Assembly: GCF_000153285.1 (NCBI RefSeq)
Contig: NZ_CH724168.1
Location: 1 to 64,000 of the forward strand
Direction of reading: 5' to 3'
Length of the DNA stretch: 64,000 nucleotides
Source: Synechococcus sp. WH 7805
GTDB lineage: Bacteria; Cyanobacteriota; Cyanobacteriia; PCC-6307; Cyanobiaceae
Below, one piece after another: positions 17,985-27,044 of this stretch (within the stretch, counting starts at the first letter, position 1; every line of letters begins with the position of its first letter). Below the pieces are notes generated by a model that saw only the letters and a program-made list of their open reading frames with translations, made no database searches and was not told the origin of the DNA. The translations under genes were made by a program, and so were the position numbers.

Positions 17985-18343
17985 CGGGACCAGCCATGTT
18001 CAGCTTGGCGTTCCACATAGGCCGCGACATCCGCAATGTCCTGATCGCTGAGCTTGCCTTCATAGGCAGGCATGGCGTTCTTGCCGTTTTCGATCTGATG
18101 TTCGATCGCCTCGAGCGGGTCCATGCCATAAGACTCCAGATGGGCTTGGAGATCAGTCTGGCTCAGGGTGCGGCTTGCGCTGATGACATTGCCTCCACCC
18201 ATATGACAAGCCGCACAGTTCGCGGAGAACAGCTGGGCTCCATGCTCTGGGTCCGGACTGCTCAGAGCAGAGGCAGGCATTGCACTCATCAGCCCCAGGC
18301 CAATGCTGAGCAGCAAGGCCAGGAAGGAGGTGGGGTTCAGCAT
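17981..18343 (-). CDS. petJ: cytochrome c6
   Basis: A 120-residue precursor with a signal peptide ending near ASA (residue 26), haem site CAACH (43-47) and axial Met in GKNAMPAY (Met 91). It is the soluble lumenal carrier between cytochrome b6f and photosystem I, or cytochrome oxidase, an alternative to plastocyanin under low copper. petE lies directly upstream on the same strand, separated by a terminator. The Nif11 peptide is coupled to its stop. Confidence 0.93.
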   Translation of the reverse strand: MLNPTSFLALLLSIGLGLMSAMPASALSSPDPEHGAQLFSANCAACHMGGGNVISASRTLSQTDLQAHLESYGMDPLEAIEHQIENGKNAMPAYEGKLSDQDIADVAAYVERQAEHGWSR

Positions 18344-18387
18344 CAAACGCTGATGATCTCTGTCCAAACCCTATCCAGACCTGGGAA

Positions 18388-18430
18388 TAAAAAAAGCCCC
18401 CGGAAGAAAGGTTTCATCCTCCGGAGACTT
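18388..18430 (-). terminator. intrinsic terminator of petE
   Basis: On the minus strand a 14-bp stem with wobble pairs (18417-18430 with 18394-18407) is followed by a run of T. It lies between petE and petJ and so separates the two transcripts, at least partly. Confidence 0.8.
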
Positions 18431-18476
18431 GATGTGTTGCTTTCAGAAAATTGTCAATCGATCCAGGTGAACGGGA

Positions 18477-18836
18477 TCACTCAACAATCACTTTGCCGAC
18501 CATGCCTGCACCACGATGGGGCTCACAGTAGTAGTCGTAGGTGCCTGCCTCAGAGAAGGTTTCCTCCCAGGACTCACCGGGGGCGAAGGCGAGGTCGCTG
18601 TGGCTGAGTTCATCGTGACCGTCGAACACAGCGTTGTGAGGAGCCAGCTTGTTGTTCACGAACTTGACGGTGTCGCCAGCTTTGATGGTGACGGTGCTGG
18701 GCTCGAAAGCCAGCATTCCGGCATCAGTGCCGAGCTTCACTTCAACAGTGGCAGCGTTGGCAGATGCGACGCCGATGGAGCAGACCACAAGAAATGCGAT
18801 GGCTGCTGAAACAATGGACTTCAGGCTCTTAAGCAT
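18477..18836 (-). CDS. petE: plastocyanin
   Basis: A 119-residue precursor with a lumenal signal peptide (cleavage near ANA, residue 28). The blue copper ligands are His67 (APHN), Cys104, His107 ([11 protein letters not shown]) and Met112. It transfers electrons from cytochrome b6f to photosystem I. Next to petJ, its functional substitute, with an intrinsic terminator between them. Confidence 0.96.
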   Translation of the reverse strand: MLKSLKSIVSAAIAFLVVCSIGVASANAATVEVKLGTDAGMLAFEPSTVTIKAGDTVKFVNNKLAPHNAVFDGHDELSHSDLAFAPGESWEETFSEAGTYDYYCEPHRGAGMVGKVIVE

Positions 18837-18870
18837 GACGTCAGAAACACTGCGACGATCTTAAGCGCTT

Positions 18871-19863
18871 TTAAACTCCGCCTCGATGGGGGAGGCCGGA
18901 GTCTTGAAGCACAGCTTCAAGATTTGCTGCATGGCTGGTGCCTCCGAAGCGCTCGGGCTGGGTCACGGGGTTGTGGATGAAGTGGCGCTGTTTGATGGAG
19001 AAGCGGTCCCAGGCATTCACCTCAATGGGGAGAATCTTGATCAGGGTTTCAATCAACCAGGGCCAAAGGGGCACCCCTGGTGTTCGGGCCACACCTCGCC
19101 AACGGCAGAGCGTGGCCACGGCTTCATTCACGCTGATCACCGGCTGTCCCATCACGATCCGGCGAACGGCTCCCTGCCCCGGTTCCGAATTGCGCTCATG
19201 AGGTGACGTTGCCAGGTGCCCGCAGATGGCGGCGATGTCAGCGGCATGGATGAAATGGAAGCTGGCGTCGGCCCTTAGAAACCGTGCCAGCCAGAGCCAC
19301 TTGCTGGCTTCCGCCAGGCCTTCTGTGAGGTAGCTGGTGGGGAACGGGCTGCTGCCATCCACTCGGCCGCCGAACACCAGGGTCGGAAACACTGCCACGA
19401 TCTTCTCGGCGAGCGGATGCTGCTCCAGTTCTTTCAAGCACTGGGCTTTGGTTTGGATGTATTCCGTGCCGTAGGCAAGGGCTTCGGGCAGCGGCTGCAG
19501 ATGGCGATCAAGAATGCTTGCCGTTGAGAAATAGGTGATCTGTTCGATCAGATTCGGGTTGAGCAGTGCCAACAACCGTTTCACGGCCACCACGTTCACT
19601 TGCTGCGCTCTTTCGGGATCCCCCCAGGCTGTGGCGGTGTGAATCACTCGGGTGACTGTGGACAGATCGCTGGCGAAGCGGTCGGTTTCACGCAGATCAC
19701 CTACCAGCAGCCTCACTTTCGGGTTGTTGGCCTGGATTGCGGTGAGTTTGGACGGGTCACGCAACCAAAGGAGGAGATCCGCATCGCTGTTCCGCAGCAG
19801 CCAGTCGGCGGTGTACTGACCGACGCAGCCGCTGGCGCCGGTGATCAGAATGCGAGCGGGCAT
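18871..19863 (-). CDS. NAD(P)-dependent epimerase/dehydratase (extended SDR)
   Basis: A 330-residue Rossmann protein beginning MPARILITGASGCVGQYTAD (GxSGxxG nucleotide motif). The region YFSTASILD, then YGTEYIQTK supplies the Ser/Tyr/Lys-type site, with YxxxK visible as YIQTK. Substrate not predictable. It starts 10 bases after hemE on the same strand, so it is likely cotranscribed with it. Confidence 0.85.
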   Translation of the reverse strand: MPARILITGASGCVGQYTADWLLRNSDADLLLWLRDPSKLTAIQANNPKVRLLVGDLRETDRFASDLSTVTRVIHTATAWGDPERAQQVNVVAVKRLLALLNPNLIEQITYFSTASILDRHLQPLPEALAYGTEYIQTKAQCLKELEQHPLAEKIVAVFPTLVFGGRVDGSSPFPTSYLTEGLAEASKWLWLARFLRADASFHFIHAADIAAICGHLATSPHERNSEPGQGAVRRIVMGQPVISVNEAVATLCRWRGVARTPGVPLWPWLIETLIKILPIEVNAWDRFSIKQRHFIHNPVTQPERFGGTSHAANLEAVLQDSGLPHRGGV

Positions 19864-19873
19864 CAGATGGTGC

Positions 19874-20932
19874 TCAGGCGACGGCGCCGATTCGGTCCAT
19901 CACGCTCTTGCCGGAGCGGAAGAAGGATGCGCCATTCTCCTCAGGGGTTCCGGGAAGAATTCCATGCCCGAGATTGAGGATGTGTTTTCGACCTCGGGCC
20001 TTGCGGACGCAGTCGTCGATTCGGGCTTCGATTGCTTCGGGCGTTCCGAACAGCAAGCCGGGATCCACGTTGCCTTGCACTCCGATGTGCTCGGGAAGCC
20101 GGGCCAAGGCTTCAGCCATATCAACGGTCCAATCGAGGGAGATGATGTCGACCCCTGTGGTGGCCATGCGCTCAAGCACCCCTGCACTGCCAGAGATGTA
20201 GAGGATGAAGGGTGTGTCGGGATGGGTCTGCTTGACCAGATCCACCACTTTCTTCTGATACGGAGCCGCAAAGGTGTCGTAATCCGCGGGGCTGAGCTGG
20301 CCGGCCCAGGAATCGAACATCTGCACCACCTGGGCGCCGGAGTCGATTTGGTAGCGAAGGTACTGGGCAATCGATTCAGCGAAGTGATCGAGCAGCTTGT
20401 GCAGCAGGGCCGGTTCCTGAAAAGCCATGGCCTTGATCACGGCGTAGTTCTTGCTGCTCTTGCCCTCCACCACGTAAGCGGCCAGGGTCCAGGGAGCGCC
20501 GACGAAGCCCAGCACAGCGGCCTCATTGCCCACGCTCTGACGAAGACGACCCAACACTTCACCCACAAAGGGCATCGATTCAGCAGGGTTCAAAGGATGC
20601 AGGGCATCCACCTGGGCCATGGTCCGGATCGGCTCACCGATCTGAGGACCCTTGCTTTCGATGATGTCGAAGTCGATGCCCATCCCCGGCAGGGGGGTGA
20701 GGATGTCGGAAAAGAGGATCACGCCGTCGGGCTTGAAGGCGTTGAAGGGCTGCATCGAGATCTCATAGGAGAGATCAGGGTTCTCCGACCGTTCCCGGAA
20801 GCTCGGATACCGGTCACGCAAATCCCTGTAGATCTTCATGTAACGCCCTGCCTGACGCATCATCCAGACAGGGGGACGCTCGACCGCTTCTCCGCGGGCT
20901 GCGCGCAGCAACAGGGGCAGAGAGTCGCTCAT
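19874..20932 (-). CDS. hemE: uroporphyrinogen decarboxylase
   Basis: A 352-residue TIM-barrel enzyme that decarboxylates uroporphyrinogen III to coproporphyrinogen III for haem, chlorophyll and bilin synthesis. Signatures: [14 protein letters not shown] at the N-terminus, FSDILTPL with the catalytic Asp, [10 protein letters not shown], and [15 protein letters not shown] near the C-terminus. ATG 20932 is chosen over a TTG one codon earlier. The SDR gene follows after 10 bases. Confidence 0.97.
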   Translation of the reverse strand: MSDSLPLLLRAARGEAVERPPVWMMRQAGRYMKIYRDLRDRYPSFRERSENPDLSYEISMQPFNAFKPDGVILFSDILTPLPGMGIDFDIIESKGPQIGEPIRTMAQVDALHPLNPAESMPFVGEVLGRLRQSVGNEAAVLGFVGAPWTLAAYVVEGKSSKNYAVIKAMAFQEPALLHKLLDHFAESIAQYLRYQIDSGAQVVQMFDSWAGQLSPADYDTFAAPYQKKVVDLVKQTHPDTPFILYISGSAGVLERMATTGVDIISLDWTVDMAEALARLPEHIGVQGNVDPGLLFGTPEAIEARIDDCVRKARGRKHILNLGHGILPGTPEENGASFFRSGKSVMDRIGAVA

Positions 20933-20976
20933 CAAGCTCTTTCGACGTAGCCGGAAACTTACCTGAGTGATGCGTA

Positions 20977-21009
20977 CAAAAAGCCCCGGGATGCATCCAT
21001 CCCGGGGTC
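20977..21009 (-). terminator. intrinsic terminator of glgB
   Basis: Minus-strand stem CCCCGGGATG/CATCCCGGGG followed by CTTTTTG, 40 bases past the glgB stop and upstream of hemE. Confidence 0.88.
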
Positions 21010-21050
21010 TTCGTCATATGGAGAGAACTGTCTCAGGCCGAGAGGCCTGC

Positions 21051-23336
21051 TCAAACTTGAGCCTGATTGAGACTCCTTTTGGGATCGTGTTTGAACACCA
21101 TCAAGCTCAAGGGAGGCAGGCAAAGGTCGAGGGAGTTGTCGTAGCCGTGGATCCCCCACTCTTCAGTGGGCTTTCCGCCCATGTTGCCCAGGTTGCTGCC
21201 TCCATATTTGCTGGCATCAGTGTTGAAGATCTCTTCGTAGAACCCGGCCAAGGGAACACCAACTCGGTAGTGAGAATGACTCTGGGGAGTGAAGTTCGCC
21301 ACAACCACGAGCCAGGTGCCACTGGCGCTCTCTCGACGCATGAAGCTGATCACTGAGTGGCGGTTGTCGTTGCAGTCGATCCACTGGAATCCAAACTGAT
21401 CAAAATCATCACGCCAGAGGGCGGGCTCGGCTTTGTAAAGCCCATTGAGGTCATCGACCATGCGCTGAACACCTTGATGGGGCTCGTAATTGAGAAGATC
21501 CCATTGCAGATCTCCCCAGACATTCCATTCAGCCCTTTGGCCGAACTCCATGCCCATGAAGATGGTTTTCTTCCCGGGATGGGTCCACATGTAGGCCAGT
21601 AATGCCCGCGTGTTGGCGTATTTCTGCCAGTCATCCCCAGGCATTTTGTGCAACAGATTGCTCTTTCCGTGCACCACCTCGTCGTGGCTGAGCGCGAGCA
21701 TGAAATTTTCTGTGTACGTGTACCAGATGGAGAATGTGATGTTGTTCTGGTGGAACTGTCGGAACCAGGGATCAAGCTCGAAGTAATCGAGCATGTCGTG
21801 CATCCAGCCCATGTTCCATTTCAGGTTGAAGCCAAGGCCACCGATGTCCGTGGGCTGGGTCACCATCGGCCAGGTGGTGGATTCCTCGGCGATTGAGAGG
21901 GCACCTGGGAAGTGCTGGAAGAGCACGTGATTGGCCTGCTGAAGGAATTGCACGGCTTCGGTGTTTTCCCTGCCGCCGTGATCGTTCGGAAGCCATTCGC
22001 CGTCAGGCCGCAGGTAGTCGCGGTAGAGCATTGATGCAACAGCGTCCACCCTGATCCCGTCGATGTGGAATTGATCGAACCAGAACACAAGGTTGGCAAC
22101 GAGGAAATTGCGAACCTCATTGCGGCTGTAGTTGAAAATTAAGGTCCCCCACTCCTTGTGCTCCCCAATCCTTGGGTCGGCATGTTCATAGAGATGGCAG
22201 CCGTCGAAGAAGGCGAGGCCGTGGCTATCGCGTGGGAAGTGTCCTGGGACCCAGTCGATGATCACGCCGATGCCTTCGGCATGACAACGATCCACGAACG
22301 CCCGGAATTCATCGGGTGTGCCGTAGCGGCTTGTGGGTGCATACCAGCCGGTGACCTGATATCCCCAGGAGCCATCGAAGGGATGCTCGGTGATTGGCAT
22401 CAGTTCGATGTGGGTGAACCCTCTCTCCTTGACGTATGGAATCAGGCGATCGGCCAGTTCCGGATAGGTGAGAAGACGAGCTCCTGGCTTGAGGTCAGCG
22501 GCTGGAACCGGAGCGCGTGGGGTGCCATCGGCTTCGATGAACGGCTCGTTGGCGGCCGCGTGGATCCAGCTGCCAAGGTGCATTTCGTACACCGAGATCG
22601 GTTGATCGAGGGGGTTGCTGCTGTCCCGTTTCTGGATCCAGTCGCTGTCGGTCCAATGGAAGCCATCCAGGTGATTCACCACGGAGCTGGTGTCTGGACG
22701 CACCTCATGCTGAAACCCGTACGGATCGGCCTTCTGATAGCAGTGGCCGTCCTGGGTGCGGATTTCATACTTATACAAGTTGCCTTCGTTGAGCTCGGGG
22801 ATGAACAGTTCCCAGATGCCACCCAGACGCTGCTGCATGGGGTGATGGCGTCCATCCCAGGAATTGAGGTCGCCGATCACACTCACGCTGCGCGCGTGCG
22901 GTGCCCACAGGCAGAACATCACACCCTGAATGCTTTCCCGCTCGCATCGATGGGCACCCATCCGTCGCCAAATGTGGTGATGGTTGCCTTCGGCGAACAG
23001 ATGGCGGTCCATTTCGCCCATCCATTCCTGGCGAAATGCCCACGGGTCATGCTGCTCATGGGTGATCCCACCACGCTGAACCCGTAACCGGTACCTGCAG
23101 CCCGGGTCTTGGGTGACGGAGGCTTCGAAGATCCAGGGGTGGTGAGGGGTTGACATCACCATCTCCCGATCGCCCAGGAGCAGGGTCACACTGTCTGCTT
23201 CAGGCATCCAGACACGGATGATCCAACCTCCGTCGTCCTGAGCCTGGGGGCCGAGGACAGCAAACGGATGGTCATGACGGCACTCGGCCAACCGTTGTGC
23301 GTCCTCAACCATCCACTCGAGAACAGTGTTGGTCAT
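21051..23336 (-). CDS. glgB: 1,4-alpha-glucan branching enzyme
   Basis: A 761-residue GH13 enzyme introducing alpha-1,6 branches in glycogen. An N-terminal carbohydrate-binding/isoamylase-like region (1-220) precedes the barrel with [10 protein letters not shown], the nucleophile Asp in [12 protein letters not shown], the acid Glu in LSIAEEST, and [10 protein letters not shown]; a beta-sandwich domain closes the protein. Ends with its own terminator before hemE. Confidence 0.97.
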   Translation of the reverse strand: MTNTVLEWMVEDAQRLAECRHDHPFAVLGPQAQDDGGWIIRVWMPEADSVTLLLGDREMVMSTPHHPWIFEASVTQDPGCRYRLRVQRGGITHEQHDPWAFRQEWMGEMDRHLFAEGNHHHIWRRMGAHRCERESIQGVMFCLWAPHARSVSVIGDLNSWDGRHHPMQQRLGGIWELFIPELNEGNLYKYEIRTQDGHCYQKADPYGFQHEVRPDTSSVVNHLDGFHWTDSDWIQKRDSSNPLDQPISVYEMHLGSWIHAAANEPFIEADGTPRAPVPAADLKPGARLLTYPELADRLIPYVKERGFTHIELMPITEHPFDGSWGYQVTGWYAPTSRYGTPDEFRAFVDRCHAEGIGVIIDWVPGHFPRDSHGLAFFDGCHLYEHADPRIGEHKEWGTLIFNYSRNEVRNFLVANLVFWFDQFHIDGIRVDAVASMLYRDYLRPDGEWLPNDHGGRENTEAVQFLQQANHVLFQHFPGALSIAEESTTWPMVTQPTDIGGLGFNLKWNMGWMHDMLDYFELDPWFRQFHQNNITFSIWYTYTENFMLALSHDEVVHGKSNLLHKMPGDDWQKYANTRALLAYMWTHPGKKTIFMGMEFGQRAEWNVWGDLQWDLLNYEPHQGVQRMVDDLNGLYKAEPALWRDDFDQFGFQWIDCNDNRHSVISFMRRESASGTWLVVVANFTPQSHSHYRVGVPLAGFYEEIFNTDASKYGGSNLGNMGGKPTEEWGIHGYDNSLDLCLPPLSLMVFKHDPKRSLNQAQV

Positions 23337-23414
23337 GCCTTTGGACGCCGCGTTGGCCGGGAGCTTAAGCCGAAATTCCCAACATTCGGCGCACCGACCT
23401 AACTGAGCGAGTGA

Positions 23415-24161
23415 TCAGACCAGATCCGCTGAAAAATCCACGTTGATGATCCGGCCCTGCCGGTTGAAGATCACGAACAGATTGTCAGTGATTTTCCCGA
23501 ACTCGATGGTGACCAGCACCAGCTGCTGGTCACCGCCCTGGCTGGCGACCAGTGCGCTCTTGATGCGCTTCACACCACCAAGAAGCCCTTCCAGTTTGGT
23601 CCATTTGCGTTGCAGATCGGCCGGCGAAATCTCCTTCTGAAAATCGAGATCGAGGTAGTACCGGGCTGCCACCCACCGGCTTGCATCCAGATCCTTCACA
23701 AAATTGAGTGCCGTTTGCTCAATCGGCCGCATGGTGCCCACCCATTTCCAGGCCAGCAGCTTTCCCTCATCGTCGAGCACCAACAGGAGAGGAACCTCCC
23801 GAGTCCCACCGTTGGTGATTGCAACCGTGTCCACCGTTGTGTCGTCTATGCCGGGGTTTACGGCAACCACGCGGAAGGTTTCAATCCCAGGTGCGGATTG
23901 CAAGCGATTGGCGATGGCCTCCACACTTGTTGCCGCCTGAAGCGGGGAGGACAGCAGGGAATAAATCCCCGCGGCATTTTTTGTTTGAATCGCCTGAAGA
24001 AGAGCCGTGGCGGCCTCGGTGGCCTGGCGGGGGCTGAGTTCTGTGCGGGGGGCCGCGGTGGCCTGGCTGACAAGGCTCTCAGCACGAACGGAGAATGCTG
24101 GGATCAGCTCAAGCGTGCTGGTGGCCAGGGCTGCAGCCAGAAGACAGGAGGTGAGCTTCAC
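23415..24161 (-). CDS. secreted conserved hypothetical protein
   Basis: A 248-residue exported protein (signal peptide up to about ASA-like FSVRA). It appears to contain two similar alpha+beta units, ATEAATALLQAIQTKNAAGI and LNFVKDLDASRWVAARYYLD, reminiscent of DUF3887/NTF2-like repeats with a VLDDEGKLLAWKW strand. Start is GTG. Function unknown; lies between a CocE-type hydrolase and glgB on the same strand. Confidence 0.7.
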   Translation of the reverse strand: MKLTSCLLAAALATSTLELIPAFSVRAESLVSQATAAPRTELSPRQATEAATALLQAIQTKNAAGIYSLLSSPLQAATSVEAIANRLQSAPGIETFRVVAVNPGIDDTTVDTVAITNGGTREVPLLLVLDDEGKLLAWKWVGTMRPIEQTALNFVKDLDASRWVAARYYLDLDFQKEISPADLQRKWTKLEGLLGGVKRIKSALVASQGGDQQLVLVTIEFGKITDNLFVIFNRQGRIINVDFSADLV

Positions 24162-24184
24162 GGCAATCGTCCGAACAATCGCGA

Positions 24185-25792
24185 TTAGTCTGCCGGAATA
24201 CCATCACGGTGTAGTACCAGCAAGGGATCGATCCAGAGCAAGGCTTTGTCCAGATGCAACGCGATGCTGATCACCCGACACTCAGGGTTTGGTGCTCCGC
24301 AGGCGTGGTGCGGTGTGCCTGGGTTGATGGCAACCGCTGGCCATGCCGCACCAGCGAAGGAGAGTCGCAGGCGGTCACCGGGCTGAAGGCTGGCATAGAC
24401 CGGCTGTAGTTCAACCAAGCGTTCCTCCCGCCGGAGGGCACTGTCTCCAAGAACCCTTCGGAGCCCCATCGATAGCTGCTGGGTTGTTGTCGACCCCGCA
24501 GGAAGTCTGGAGAGGGTCACGCTGAGATCGAATCCGGGTTGGTCCGCCGAGGCCTCACAGCGCAGGACCGGACGTCCATTCAGCACGCGTGTGTCCTGCA
24601 AGGGAGCACTGGTGAACACGGCCACATCACTGCGCTGATCAATGGAGCTTCGGTCGCATGGGCCTGCTGAAGGACTCAGGTGACCTCCCACGGCCGGGAC
24701 CGGACGCCAGGGGTCATGCACAACCGTGACGGTTCCACCGGAGCCTTCCGGTGGATTGAGAAGACGGCCTTCGTTGGGATCCAGGCAGGCCAGGCCATCA
24801 CTGGCGAGATGCCAGCCGATCGCGCTTGCTGTCGGACTGTCCGCCGTCGTCCAGGGCATATCAATCCACTGATCACTCCCCTGGTCCCAGAGCCTCAACA
24901 TCCCGGCGTTCTCACCGGGCGCCGAGTGGTCCTGCAGATGGCGCTGAAAGAAGTTCAGCAGCAGTGCACTGCTTTGAGGCCACCACTGCAGGTGGGTGGC
25001 TGGCCCGATGTGCAGTTCGGGACTTCCGCCTGCGGCCCGGGACCTTTCGGCCAGATCCAGGACGCCGCGGAGGTGGGGATCCCACCATCCGCCCAGCAGC
25101 AGCAGGGGGCGACGCAACCAGGATCGTGGGCTGTGGTGCTGTGTCCAACCATCGGCTTGGTCTGCAGGCAGTTTCAGCCAGCGCAGGGCCATGCCATCGG
25201 GATCGTGGCGTTCCAGCAGATCTCGACCGTTGCGTAGATAACGACCGTTCTCGAGGCTTTCGCGGATCTCCCCCCAAGCGCTCTGATCGTTCCGTCTCCT
25301 GGCCTGTAATGCTGCCAATTGGAGGCCCCAGCCCAGGCCGAGATGCCACCAGTGGGCACCGCCTTCGCAGCTCCAGTGATGGCGCTCATCCAGCCCACAC
25401 ATGGCCGGTGCCATGCAATCGGGAGGGGCACAGTCTTCCGGGGCAAGCAGCTGGGTCAGCCCTTGGTAAGAAAAGCCATAGAGACCGATCCGACCATTGC
25501 AGTCTGGGTGGGCCCGAATCCAATCCAGGGTTGTGGCTGTGTCTTCGGCTTCCTGACTGAATCCCTTAAAAACTCCCCCAGAGTCTCCCTGCCCGCGCAC
25601 GTCTTGCACTAGCACCATGAAGCCATTGCGACACCACCACTGAGGGTGGGGCAGGGTGACTGTCGATGCGATCGCTCTGCCATACGGCTGACGCATCAGC
25701 AGGCATGGCCATGGTCCGGGGGCATCGGGCCGCCAGAGTCTGGATGCAAGTGCTACGCCGTCGCCGGTGATCAGATTGTGATCAGCGAACAT
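24185..25792 (-). CDS. CocE/NonD family serine hydrolase (X-Pro dipeptidyl-peptidase-like)
   Basis: A 535-residue alpha/beta hydrolase of the S15 type: YGFSYQG carries the nucleophile Ser, GGWWDPHLRG a candidate Asp, and GPATHLQWWP the His. The C-terminal third is the jelly-roll domain of the family (VFTSAPL). Acts on esters or X-Pro peptides in other organisms; substrate here unknown. Its first codons overlap the end of the upstream small gene by 11 bases. Confidence 0.83.
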   Translation of the reverse strand: MFADHNLITGDGVALASRLWRPDAPGPWPCLLMRQPYGRAIASTVTLPHPQWWCRNGFMVLVQDVRGQGDSGGVFKGFSQEAEDTATTLDWIRAHPDCNGRIGLYGFSYQGLTQLLAPEDCAPPDCMAPAMCGLDERHHWSCEGGAHWWHLGLGWGLQLAALQARRRNDQSAWGEIRESLENGRYLRNGRDLLERHDPDGMALRWLKLPADQADGWTQHHSPRSWLRRPLLLLGGWWDPHLRGVLDLAERSRAAGGSPELHIGPATHLQWWPQSSALLLNFFQRHLQDHSAPGENAGMLRLWDQGSDQWIDMPWTTADSPTASAIGWHLASDGLACLDPNEGRLLNPPEGSGGTVTVVHDPWRPVPAVGGHLSPSAGPCDRSSIDQRSDVAVFTSAPLQDTRVLNGRPVLRCEASADQPGFDLSVTLSRLPAGSTTTQQLSMGLRRVLGDSALRREERLVELQPVYASLQPGDRLRLSFAGAAWPAVAINPGTPHHACGAPNPECRVISIALHLDKALLWIDPLLVLHRDGIPAD

Positions 25793-26069
25793 CCGGGCAG
25801 TGCAGACCGATCACATATGTAGCCAGGATTTCGGCATCGGTGGTGCTGAGGTTGCGCTGGTTGGCGAGCTTGCCGATGGACTTGCCTGACAGTGCCGATT
25901 TGCCGTTGGCGTTGAGCGCTTCGAACTGTCGGCACAGGGCCTTGGCTTCCTTCGGATTGCGTTTGACGCTCTCAAGAAGGGTGGATTGCGCCGAGCTTGG
26001 AGAGGCCACAGAGAGGACGGCCGCCATGGAGGCCGCCACCAATCGAGACTGAATGTGGAGGGAGTGCAC
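25782..26069 (-). CDS. small secreted hypothetical protein
   Basis: A 95-residue protein with a signal peptide (LVAASMAAVLSVASPSSAQ) and a helical mature part, KEAKALCRQFEALNANGKSA, then TTDAEILATYVIGLHCPDV, with two Cys. GTG start. Overlaps the following hydrolase gene by 11 bases. Confidence 0.65.
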   Translation of the reverse strand: MHSLHIQSRLVAASMAAVLSVASPSSAQSTLLESVKRNPKEAKALCRQFEALNANGKSALSGKSIGKLANQRNLSTTDAEILATYVIGLHCPDVR

Positions 26070-26135
26070 AGGACCGCCGTCCTTGTTCGACCCTCATTTG
26101 AAACGGGTGAGACCACCGCTTGCTCGCCGGAGCGG

Positions 26136-26540
26136 TCAGTTCGTGTTTTGCCTCTCCTTGGCTCTCAGGATCCAGGTCCTTGCCAAAGCCAGGTCAACCA
26201 CCGGCGGGCGGCCACTGCGCAATTGCCGTTCTAAACGCCCAGTACGAGTCACCAGCTCGGGGGGTGATGAACCCGCCACGGCTGCGACTGTGGCCAGGCC
26301 CGCATGCATCAGCAGGGCCGCATCGGCGGGGGCCAGGTCGAGGCAGCATCCCAGATCGGCCATTCCTTTGAGGCGGCGCAGGTTGCGGGCTGAGGCCCTG
26401 CCTGAGGCGGCTAGGCGACTGATCTGATGGTCGGTGAGGTTTTGCACGTCCCCCCAGGTGTTGAGTCCTGAGGCCAAAAGCTGAGCCTGTTCATCACGTA
26501 GTCCCTGGGGGAGCTCCCTGAGTGGATCGGCGGGGTTCAT
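26136..26540 (-). CDS. DUF4332-like helix-hairpin-helix protein
   Basis: A 134-residue protein with tandem helix-hairpin-helix-like units: GLNTWGDVQNLTDHQISRLA, then RNLRRLKGMADLGCCLDL and MHAGLATVAAVAGSSPPELV. This arrangement resembles DUF4332. It starts within the TAATG junction with the Ycf51-like gene, indicating coupling. Confidence 0.72.
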   Translation of the reverse strand: MNPADPLRELPQGLRDEQAQLLASGLNTWGDVQNLTDHQISRLAASGRASARNLRRLKGMADLGCCLDLAPADAALLMHAGLATVAAVAGSSPPELVTRTGRLERQLRSGRPPVVDLALARTWILRAKERQNTN

Positions 26541-26980
26541 TAGGGCTCGAAGCTCCGCTCCAGTTCCCCCAGGACGATGGGCTTCGAGGCTCCATCGCCT
26601 GCCGGTTGCAGCTGGCGCAGTCGCACTGACACCACCGCGCTGCTCCGTCCACCTGGTCTCACATTCTGAGCAAGCTGTTCAAGGGTGGGTGCCACGGCCT
26701 CAGGGGGAAAGTCAACGCCTGCCTGTGCCACCACAAGATCGTCGCCATTGTCGAAAACAATGGGGACGCGAACGGCACCATCCACCTTCACTGTGGGGGT
26801 GTAGCTCACCGAAAAGGCCCAGCAGCTCGCCGATAGCAGCAGGGTGAAACTGCTGACCCCCACCAGACGGAATCGCAGTCCCCAGCGGGCGATGAAGGCC
26901 ACGATCGTGAGTGCCGACATCGCTGCTCCGCCCCAGGCCAGCCAGCCGCTCGAGGTTTCAAGCAACTCCGGTAAGGGCAT
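26540..26980 (-). CDS. Ycf51-like protein (DUF2518)
   Basis: A 146-residue membrane protein with two N-terminal helices separated by ARWGLRFRLVGV, then SFTLLLSASCWAF and a soluble domain (VRVPIVFDNGDDLVVAQAG). Matches the Ycf51/DUF2518 family of cyanobacteria and some plastids, function unknown. ATG 26980 is the family start. Divergent from the TamB-like gene with 64 bases between. Confidence 0.8.
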   Translation of the reverse strand: MPLPELLETSSGWLAWGGAAMSALTIVAFIARWGLRFRLVGVSSFTLLLSASCWAFSVSYTPTVKVDGAVRVPIVFDNGDDLVVAQAGVDFPPEAVAPTLEQLAQNVRPGGRSSAVVSVRLRQLQPAGDGASKPIVLGELERSFEP

Positions 26981-27044
26981 GGGGTGGTCTCTCGTTGATG
27001 TGCTCCTTATATTGCGTCGGCTTCCAATCAATTGACGGAGATTG

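Noticed and set aside
22158-23087. 309-codon plus-strand frame opposite glgB
   Set aside because: Antisense to a certain gene with conserved motifs throughout; low-complexity shadow composition.
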